A stretch of 11,959 nt of DNA from JAZNOQ01 sp045589215 (GTDB lineage: Bacteria; Bacillota; Clostridia; Oscillospirales; CAG-272): assembly GCA_045589215.1 (NCBI GenBank), contig JAZNOQ010000051.1:1-11959 (forward strand), given 5' to 3'. The notes under the pieces are model-generated. The model made no database searches and had not been told where the DNA came from. It was given only the letters and a program-made list of their open reading frames with translations. Both the position numbers and the translations under genes were made by a program. Numbering within the stretch: the stretch's first letter is position 1; each line of letters opens with the position of its first letter. Shown here one piece after another: positions 1-5,202 of this stretch.

Positions 1-312
1 CTACCGTACATTTACGTTGGTCTGATCTCGCTCGTTGCGATCTTCGTGACGCTTTACGACAAGGCGATCGCGGGATATTCCTACAAGGTCTCCCCGAAGG
101 ACGAAAAGGGCAAGAGCAACAAAAAGGGACCGCGTCTCCGCGTTCCCGAGTCGTCGCTTCTTGTGATCTCGGCACTCGGCGGCAGTATCGCAATGCTTTG
201 TACGATGCTGCTCGTTCGTCATAAGACGAAAAAGGCAAAGTTCATGGTCGGCATTCCCGCGATCATCGTTTTGCAGGTTGCCGCCGTCGTCGCATTTCTC
301 TTCTTGTTGTAA
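1..312 (+). CDS. DUF1294 family small membrane protein (5' partial)
   Basis: The reading frame is open from base 1 and ends at TAA 310-312, so the gene starts upstream of the window. About 103 residues are visible. An N-terminal hydrophobic stretch (LPYIYVGLISLVAIFVTL) is followed by YDKAIAG, a basic hydrophilic segment, then RVPESSLLVISALGGSIAML, a basic RHKTKKAKF motif, and a final hydrophobic helix (residues about 82-103). The order 'DK-A, R-P-E, LGGS, RHKTKK-KF, hydrophobic tail' is the pattern I know from DUF1294 proteins, small integral membrane proteins of unknown function. The family call rests on motif memory, not a search. The stop codon lies inside an 11-bp tandem duplication (304-325). 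The gene could be co-transcribed with the downstream CHAP gene, since only 47 bases separate them and no terminator is visible. Confidence 0.75.
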   Translation, partial: LPYIYVGLISLVAIFVTLYDKAIAGYSYKVSPKDEKGKSNKKGPRLRVPESSLLVISALGGSIAMLCTMLLVRHKTKKAKFMVGIPAIIVLQVAAVVAFLFLL

Positions 313-325
313 TATTGTTGTAATA
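304..325. repeat. 11-bp perfect tandem duplication across a stop codon
   Basis: The unit TTGTTGTAATA occurs at 304-314 and again at 315-325 with no gap. The first copy contains the stop codon of the DUF1294 gene; the second lies in the short spacer. It looks like a slippage duplication. It also supplies the AT-rich sequence in which a weak promoter for the next gene might lie. Confidence 0.85.
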
Positions 326-335
326 GCCGTAAAAT
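307..335 (+). promoter_or_regulatory. weak candidate sigma-A promoter for the first CHAP gene
   Basis: TTGTAA at 307-312 (4 of 6 to the -35 consensus) is followed by 17 bases and TAAAAT at 330-335 (5 of 6 to the -10 consensus). Transcription would start near 342, leaving a leader of about 18 nt before the GTG at 360. The match is modest and read-through from the upstream gene is an equal possibility. Confidence 0.3.
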
Positions 336-347
336 ACGTTCATATGC

Positions 348-353
348 GAGGTG
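348..353 (+). promoter_or_regulatory. Shine-Dalgarno that sets the start of the first CHAP gene
   Basis: GAGGTG at 348-353 is a strong ribosome binding site six bases before the GTG at 360. The alternative in-frame GTG at 351 lies inside this site and so cannot use it. This decides the start at 360 and gives a protein beginning (M)KKRILRLLS. Confidence 0.7.
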
Positions 354-359
354 TTCCTT

Positions 360-2564
360 GTGAAAAAACGCATTCTTCGTCTTCTTTCCGTTTCCCTCGT
401 GCTTCTGATGCTCCCCCTCTTCTACGTCCCCGCTTCGGCAGGCTCGTTCGTGAAGGGCACGAACGGCGCGTCCGACTCCTACAAATCGGGGCCTTACTAT
501 GATCGCCTTCTCGCAGTTCCGCAAACGGGTGATCAACGCACCGACGTTCTCGCCGTCGCGCTCTCGCAGATCGGCTATCAGGAAGGCGGCTCTACAGGGG
601 AATTCAGCGGAACGGTCTCGGGAAACAAAAACTTTACCGAATACAACCATAATTTTGGCAAGTACAGCGATACCGACGGCTACAGCTATGCCTGGTGCGC
701 ATCCTTCGTTTCCTTCTGCCTCCTGCAGGCTCGGTGTCATAATTACACAAAGCTATCCGATTGGTGCAGAAATCACAAGGGTGACAGCAATTACATCTGG
801 AAGGAGCTCGGCTGCCCGAATTGGGCACAGCAGCTCCGCACCTGCGGCTACTTTGAGGATTCCGTGAATTTCGGTGGAAGCTATATTCCTCTTCCCGGAG
901 ACCTCATTTTCTTCACATCAAACGGAACGGTAGAGTCACACATCGGGCTTGTCCTCTACGTCAGCGGCTCGACCGTATATACAGTTGAGGGAAACACCTC
1001 CTCCGCGTCGGGGCTTGAAACGAACGGCGGCGGCGTTTACGTGAAATCCTACTCCCTCTCAAGCTCTTACATACGCGGCTACGGCACCCTGCCGTACACA
1101 TCAAACGCGAGCGTGCGAGAGATCGACTATTCGGGCTCGAATATTTCCGCAGGCCTCTACGTAGCCACAACGAACAAATACGTCTACACCACCGAAGATG
1201 CACCGAGCCACGATTGGCTCCTGCCGCGCTACTCGATGTTTGAGGTGACGGAGATCGCGGGCAACGGACGTGTCAAGGCGATCTGCGAGATCAACGGCGA
1301 GACCGTCACGGGTTATATCAAGAATAACACCGACCGTATCATTCAGCTTTCTGCATCAGCTGCGTTCAAGCCCTATCAAAATGCAACCGCACTGTGGAAT
1401 CACAAGGCATCCATCATCGACGGTGTCCGCTTAAATGACGGCGCGCTTCAGTCAAGTCCCGATCTCTCTGCGCTCACCGTTGGCGACAAGATCGCACTCC
1501 GCGGCTGGATCGGCTACAATTCCCGAAGCGTATCCTCGGTCGGGTACTGCTTTGACGGCAACACGTCTTCGATCCGTTGGGACAATAAGTGGCTCGTCAC
1601 TCCCGAGAATGCCGTCATAACGGCAGGTGGGGAAACCGCGATGCGCTATGAGATCAAAGCCGATACTGCGCTCGCGTCAAGCGGAGCACACTCGATCACC
1701 TATTTCATAAAGCTCGACGACGGCTCGATCGGAAAACTGAAAACGGTTTCGTACAGCGCGAAGAATGCGGTGAACAAGCCAAGCGCGCCCACCGTCTCGT
1801 CGGTCACGACCGACACGGTCACACTGACACAAAAGGCGGGTTATGAATATCGCGTAAACGGCAGTGCTTGGCAGACGAGCAACGTATTCTCGGGGCTTTC
1901 CGAAGGGACGGAGTATTCCTTCACCTGCCGCGTCGCTGAAACCGCGGCCTCTTACCAAAGCCCCGAAAGTTCCGCTACTGTTGTAACGACCGAGGTCACG
2001 CCCGTCGAGATCACAACGATGCCTCCCGAAACAACGGTCAAAGAGCCCGAGACGACGATCAGAGAACCTGGGACGACGATCCCCTCTCCCGAAACGACGG
2101 TAAGAGAGCCCGAAACAACAGTTCCCGCGCCTGAGACAACGGTTCCGACACCCGAAACGACGTTAGCAAAGCCTGAAACGACAATTCCTGCCCTCGAGAC
2201 AACGGACACAGAGCCTTCGACCGAGCCTCCGAGCACCTCGACGGTTGAACCGTCAGCGGGCGAGAGCGAAACCAATCCCGAGACAACGGACGGAGCTTCG
2301 AACACCGAGATCGTTGCCGACGTGCCGACAGAGCCTTCCCTTAATGAAAGCATCACAGAGGCAGAGCCAACCGAAACAAGCGAGCCCGACAACGGCGGCG
2401 CGACCGATCCTGTGACAGACGGCCCCGCCGTGGATGATCCCTTGACGGATACTCCGACAACGGACGGTGTCGCCGGTTGCAACGCAACGGTTACACTCCC
2501 TGTACTCCTTCCCTGTTGCATTCCCGTATTCGCCCTTCTCAGGAAGCGCGATGAAGAAGCATAA
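360..2564 (+). CDS. Secreted, C-terminally anchored CHAP-domain peptidoglycan hydrolase with Pro/Glu/Thr stalk
   Basis: 734 aa from GTG 360, chosen from the Shine-Dalgarno at 348-353. Residues 1-28 form a signal peptide (KKR, hydrophobic core, ASAG). Residues about 58-245 are a CHAP/NlpC-type cysteine amidase domain: Cys113 in AWCASFVSFC, His194 in ESHIGLVLYV and Glu210 in TVEGNT are the likely catalytic residues. It should cleave peptide or amide bonds in the cell wall outside the cell. Residues 264-330 resemble an SH3-like domain. Residues 345-467 are a beta-rich module containing LRGWIGY, seen in clostridial surface proteins. Residues 470-545 are FN3-like. A Pro/Glu/Thr stalk (550-700) with nine heptads follows. 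The tail is GCNAT (706-710), a hydrophobic span, then RKRDEEA, which suggests Cys-dependent sorting or membrane anchoring. It is a paralogue of the CHAP gene at 3614. Fold is confident; exact bond specificity is unknown. Confidence 0.85.
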   Translation: MKKRILRLLSVSLVLLMLPLFYVPASAGSFVKGTNGASDSYKSGPYYDRLLAVPQTGDQRTDVLAVALSQIGYQEGGSTGEFSGTVSGNKNFTEYNHNFGKYSDTDGYSYAWCASFVSFCLLQARCHNYTKLSDWCRNHKGDSNYIWKELGCPNWAQQLRTCGYFEDSVNFGGSYIPLPGDLIFFTSNGTVESHIGLVLYVSGSTVYTVEGNTSSASGLETNGGGVYVKSYSLSSSYIRGYGTLPYTSNASVREIDYSGSNISAGLYVATTNKYVYTTEDAPSHDWLLPRYSMFEVTEIAGNGRVKAICEINGETVTGYIKNNTDRIIQLSASAAFKPYQNATALWNHKASIIDGVRLNDGALQSSPDLSALTVGDKIALRGWIGYNSRSVSSVGYCFDGNTSSIRWDNKWLVTPENAVITAGGETAMRYEIKADTALASSGAHSITYFIKLDDGSIGKLKTVSYSAKNAVNKPSAPTVSSVTTDTVTLTQKAGYEYRVNGSAWQTSNVFSGLSEGTEYSFTCRVAETAASYQSPESSATVVTTEVTPVEITTMPPETTVKEPETTIREPGTTIPSPETTVREPETTVPAPETTVPTPETTLAKPETTIPALETTDTEPSTEPPSTSTVEPSAGESETNPETTDGASNTEIVADVPTEPSLNESITEAEPTETSEPDNGGATDPVTDGPAVDDPLTDTPTTDGVAGCNATVTLPVLLPCCIPVFALLRKRDEEA
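2022..2210 (+). repeat. 21-bp tandem repeat encoding nine [x]PETT-type heptads
   Basis: Residues 555-617 of the first CHAP protein read as nine consecutive heptads of the form x-P-E-T-T-(V/I/L)-x. Seven are exact PETT; one is PGTT and one LETT. At DNA level this is a diverged 21-bp minisatellite. Such Pro/Thr/Glu stalks usually span the cell wall. Copy number could vary between strains by slippage. Confidence 0.85.
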
Positions 2565-2569
2565 TTTTT

Positions 2570-2608
2570 AAGAACCCCTCGAAAATCGAGGGGTTCTTTG
2601 CTTTTTCC
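2570..2608 (+). terminator. Rho-independent terminator after the first CHAP gene
   Basis: A perfect 13-bp stem (2570-2582 with 2586-2598; core GAACCCCTCGA / TCGAGGGGTTC) closes a 3-nt AAA loop. It is followed by TTGCTTTTT. It begins six bases after the stop codon at 2564 and separates the CHAP gene from the tcdA transcription unit. Confidence 0.9.
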
Positions 2609-2660
2609 TGATAATGGCTCTCCTCCCCGAAATTGGAAGGGGTGATCTCTCACCTCAATA

Positions 2661-2689
2661 TTGACAACGCCGCCGTATTTTGGTATAAT
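2661..2689 (+). promoter_or_regulatory. Perfect-consensus sigma-A promoter for tcdA
   Basis: TTGACA at 2661-2666, a 17-base spacer and TATAAT at 2684-2689, with an extended -10 TGG at 2681-2683. Both hexamers match consensus exactly. Transcription should start near 2696, giving a leader of about 100 nt before the ATG at 2798. No known riboswitch class was recognised in that leader. A GGTGA / TCACC inverted repeat (2641-2654) lies just upstream of the -35. Confidence 0.9.
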
Positions 2690-2797
2690 GGGTACGGTAA
2701 GGAAAAGCACCCACTCTCTGCTCGACGCGGAAATCTTCGGCTGTTCTTCCCAAATTACGGCATTCCGCAAACGCAACACGAAACGAGGAGCATTGCT

Positions 2798-3541
2798 ATG
2801 GATTCGGTCAACAAGGTAAAAAAGCAGGACGAGCGCACCACCTATCTGCTCGGAATGAGCGGCGTCGCGCGGCTGTACCGTTCACACGTTGCCGTATTTG
2901 GGATCGGCGGCGTGGGGAGCTATGCCGTTGAAGCACTTGCGCGCGCGGGGATCGGTCATCTCACCCTTGTGGATCACGATACGGTCAGCGAGACCAATCT
3001 GAACCGTCAGCTCGTCGCGCTCCGTAGCACGATCGGTGAATTTAAAACCGACGTTGCACGTGACCGCATCCGCGACATTGATCCCGACTGCCGTGTGACC
3101 GTTCGTCACGAGTTTTTCCTGCCCGAAAACGCGGACAGCTTTGATTTTTCTTCCTTTGATTATATTATCGATGCAGTCGACACCGTGTCGGCAAAGATCG
3201 AGCTCGCCGTGCGTGCACACGCGGCGGGTGTTCCGATCATAAGCTGTATGGGCGCGGGCAACAAGCTTGATCCGACGCGCTTCGTTGTGACCGACATTTA
3301 CAAGACCGCAGGCGATCCCCTCGCCCGCGTAATGCGCGCAAGGCTCCGCAAATGCAGCATTCCCTCACTGAAGGTCGTTTGCTCCGAGGAGCCTCCCGCG
3401 CCTCTCCATCCCGAAGTCTCCACAGACAAGGTCGATCTGAAGGGCGGCGGACGCGCCCCCGGAAGTCTTTCCTTCGTTCCGTCGGTCGCAGGCTTGATCG
3501 CTGCGGGCGAAGTGATCAAGGAGATCAGCGGGCGAAAATGA
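2798..3541 (+). CDS. tcdA: tRNA threonylcarbamoyladenosine dehydratase (TcdA/CsdL/YrvM type, E1-like)
   Basis: 247 aa, starting at ATG 2798 with CGAGGAG at 2784-2790 seven bases upstream. An in-frame extension to 2633 exists but would cross the promoter, so I reject it. The protein is an E1/ThiF-like adenylating enzyme. It has the nucleotide-binding GIGGVG (residues 35-40), VDHDTVSETNLNRQ (58-71) and DAVDT (125-129), then SCMGAGNKLDPT (149-160) and PGSLSFVPSVAGL (221-233) typical of the TcdA branch. These enzymes use ATP to dehydrate t6A at position 37 of ANN-decoding tRNAs to its cyclic form, ct6A, in the cytoplasm. Length matches the family. It has its own strong promoter and may feed transcription into the second CHAP gene, 72 bases downstream. 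The two CHAP paralogues flanking it have no obvious functional tie to tRNA modification. Confidence 0.92.
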   Translation: MDSVNKVKKQDERTTYLLGMSGVARLYRSHVAVFGIGGVGSYAVEALARAGIGHLTLVDHDTVSETNLNRQLVALRSTIGEFKTDVARDRIRDIDPDCRVTVRHEFFLPENADSFDFSSFDYIIDAVDTVSAKIELAVRAHAAGVPIISCMGAGNKLDPTRFVVTDIYKTAGDPLARVMRARLRKCSIPSLKVVCSEEPPAPLHPEVSTDKVDLKGGGRAPGSLSFVPSVAGLIAAGEVIKEISGRK

Positions 3542-3555
3542 ATCATTCAAAAAGC

Positions 3556-3572
3556 CTCTCCCTGTGGGAGAG
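3556..3572 (+). terminator. Hairpin between tcdA and the second CHAP gene (weak terminator or attenuator)
   Basis: CTCTCCC (3556-3562) pairs perfectly with GGGAGAG (3566-3572) around a TGT loop. The downstream tract is CCCTTATTC, not a run of T, so termination would be inefficient. No convincing promoter lies between this hairpin and the CHAP gene at 3614, so it probably tunes read-through from tcdA. Confidence 0.4.
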
Positions 3573-3613
3573 CCCTTATTCAAAACAATCACACCCGAAA
3601 AGGCAGGCATACT

Positions 3614-4948
3614 ATGCACAGAAAAAAACCTACCTCTCCTTTCAGATACGTCTCCGCAGTGCTTCTTTCGGCACTGCTTTTGTTTCCCATCCTTTCGCTC
3701 GCGGCACACGCGTTGTCGCCGTACAGCTACAATATGTCCTCGGACTATAAAAACAGCATCTACTACGAAAACCTGAGATCCATCACCCTCACGGGCAACG
3801 GTGCCGCCGATCTGCTCGCCGTCGCAATGTCACAGCTCGGCTATCACGAGGGCAACAGCAACTCGGATTTCGCGGGCGCGAACACATCGGGCAGTAAAAA
3901 TTTCGTAGAGTACAACCGACTCTACGGCAAGCTCGACAACAACGAGGGCAACGGTTACAGCTACGGCTACGCGTGGTGCGCCTCGTTCGTAAACTTTTGT
4001 CTGCGTCAAGCGGACATTCCCGAGATCGTTGCGGGGGGCGAGGTCAGCTGTACACGGTGGATCCGCGACTTTTTGAAGCCGAGCGGTCGATGGAAAAATT
4101 CTCTTTCGTGCGGCGGCACTTACACCCCGAAGGCGGGAGATCTGATCTTCTTTAAAAGGTCGGACAGCTCGGCTCTTTCGACCCACGTCGGGATCGTGCG
4201 GTACACCGACGGTACATACGTTCACACCGTTGAGGGAAACACCGCGATCGGTGCGGTCGCGCTCGACGCGTATCTCCTCGACAGCAGCTATATCATCGGA
4301 TACGGCACGCCCAAATATCAAACGGGCGAAACCGAGGTCTGTGACTACGGAAGAAGCGGTGAGATCGCGGGGCTTTATATCGTAACGGCGGATTCCTTGA
4401 ACATCCGCGCGGCGGCAAGCGCGAGTGCCTCGCGCATCGGCACGCTCAAAAAGTCCGAGATCGTCACGGTCAAGGACTTTGACGAGGGATTCGCAAAAAT
4501 CGTGACCGCCGACGGCAAAGAGGGCTACGCGTCGCGCTATTACCTTGAGCTTGTGACCGTTCCCCCGCCGAACCGATATACTGTAACCTTCCTTGACGAC
4601 GACCTTAAGACCGTCCTCGCGGAGCTTTCGCTAAAGGAAGGGGAGATCCCCATAGCTCCGACCGTCCCCGACGTCATTCGCGATGACGTGCGCTACACCC
4701 TAGTCGGGTGGTCGGAGGAGCTGTCTCCCGTCACCGCAGACACCACCTATATTGCACTCTATGCACCGCTTGAAGCCCCCGAGGAGGGCGGCGGAGCAGC
4801 TCCTACGGAAACGGGCAACATCCCAGGCAACACCGAGACCTCCGAAAGTGAAGAGGAGCGCGGCTGCAACGCGACCGTTGCTTTTCCCGTCTTCCTGATC
4901 TCCCTCCTGCCCGCGGTCACGTTATGCAAAAAGCAACGTGATCCGTAG
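3614..4948 (+). CDS. Secreted CHAP-domain peptidoglycan hydrolase with SH3 and InlB-B-like domains, C-terminally anchored
   Basis: 444 aa, ATG at 3614 with an AGGCAGG-type ribosome site just upstream. Residues 1-34 form a signal peptide (RKK, long hydrophobic core, AHA-L). Residues about 62-232 are a CHAP amidase domain with Cys122 (YAWCASFVNFC), His191 (STHVGIVRYT) and Glu208 (TVEGNT) as the likely catalytic set. Residues 252-314 are a bacterial SH3 domain (LNIRAAASASASRIGTL), probably for wall binding. Residues 321-384 resemble an InlB B / Flg_new repeat (YTVTFLDDD, LVGWSEEL, YIALYAP). A short acidic linker leads to GCNAT (417-421), a hydrophobic span and KKQRDP. It is paralogous to the CHAP protein at 360 but lacks the long PETT stalk and FN3-like module. 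It likely remodels peptidoglycan at the cell surface. Transcription is probably read-through from tcdA. Confidence 0.87.
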   Translation: MHRKKPTSPFRYVSAVLLSALLLFPILSLAAHALSPYSYNMSSDYKNSIYYENLRSITLTGNGAADLLAVAMSQLGYHEGNSNSDFAGANTSGSKNFVEYNRLYGKLDNNEGNGYSYGYAWCASFVNFCLRQADIPEIVAGGEVSCTRWIRDFLKPSGRWKNSLSCGGTYTPKAGDLIFFKRSDSSALSTHVGIVRYTDGTYVHTVEGNTAIGAVALDAYLLDSSYIIGYGTPKYQTGETEVCDYGRSGEIAGLYIVTADSLNIRAAASASASRIGTLKKSEIVTVKDFDEGFAKIVTADGKEGYASRYYLELVTVPPPNRYTVTFLDDDLKTVLAELSLKEGEIPIAPTVPDVIRDDVRYTLVGWSEELSPVTADTTYIALYAPLEAPEEGGGAAPTETGNIPGNTETSESEEERGCNATVAFPVFLISLLPAVTLCKKQRDP

Positions 4949-4972
4949 CGTTATGAGGAAGGGATCTATGAC

Positions 4973-4994
4973 AGATTTATAAGAGATTTATAAG
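4973..4994. repeat. 11-bp tandem duplication
   Basis: AGATTTATAAG is repeated head to tail at 4973-4983 and 4984-4994, in the spacer after the second CHAP gene. No function is apparent. Confidence 0.75.
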
Positions 4995-5002
4995 AAACAT
5001 AC

Positions 5003-5037
5003 GGCGCAGAGCGAAAATTCACTCTGCGCCCTCTTAT
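5003..5037 (+). terminator. Hairpin terminator after the second CHAP gene
   Basis: GGCGCAGAG (5003-5011) pairs perfectly with CTCTGCGCC (5022-5030), leaving a 10-nt A/T-containing loop. The following bases, CTCTTAT, are only moderately T-rich, so this is a plausible but imperfect intrinsic terminator. The spacer 4949-5202 holds this hairpin, the 11-bp duplication, and the promoter of the next gene. I see nothing else in it. Confidence 0.6.
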
Positions 5038-5106
5038 ACAGCCCCGCGATATACACAAAAAACGCCGAACTGCTTCAAGCAAAATGCACAAATTTTTCCG
5101 TTGCCC

Positions 5107-5135
5107 TTGACAGATGCTTCTAAATCTGCTATACT
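5107..5135 (+). promoter_or_regulatory. Strong extended -10 sigma-A promoter for the GLUG-like surface protein
   Basis: TTGACA at 5107-5112, a 17-base spacer and TATACT at 5130-5135, with an extended -10 TGC at 5127-5129. Eleven of twelve hexamer bases match consensus. Transcription should start near 5142, giving a leader of about 60 nt. A small GGAGC / GCTCC inverted repeat (5149-5153, 5161-5165) sits at the transcript's 5' end. The promoter overlaps a longer in-frame TTG start at 5101, which is therefore unlikely to be used. Confidence 0.9.
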
Positions 5136-5202
5136 GTTTCTATGGGTCGGAGCCGTCTACGCTCCACCACGCAAATCCGAAAGAAAGAAGGTATCCCAAT
5201 TT

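Noticed and set aside
2022..2210. Possible CRISPR array (regular 21-bp periodicity)
   Set aside because: The repeats are contiguous with no unique spacers, in frame, and encode a Pro/Thr/Glu stalk.
1952..2779. 275-codon minus-strand open frame rich in VVSG repeats
   Set aside because: It is the reverse complement of the PETT minisatellite and runs through the terminator and tcdA promoter. The repeat structure is explained by the plus-strand stalk.
2633..2797. 55-residue N-terminal extension of TcdA
   Set aside because: It crosses a perfect promoter, while ATG 2798 has a strong ribosome site and gives the normal family length.
3830..4321. 163-codon minus-strand open frame within the second CHAP gene
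   Set aside because: Antisense shadow; no start signals, and the opposite strand encodes a clear CHAP catalytic domain.
4968..4982. Four-codon ORF (MTDL) behind GAGGAAGGG after the second CHAP gene
   Set aside because: Too short to support as coding; it overlaps the 11-bp tandem duplication and precedes a terminator-like hairpin. It could be a chance ribosome site.
5101..5202. N-terminal extension of the GLUG-like protein from TTG 5101
   Set aside because: It would include the -35 and -10 boxes and place 34 hydrophilic residues before an otherwise classic signal peptide.
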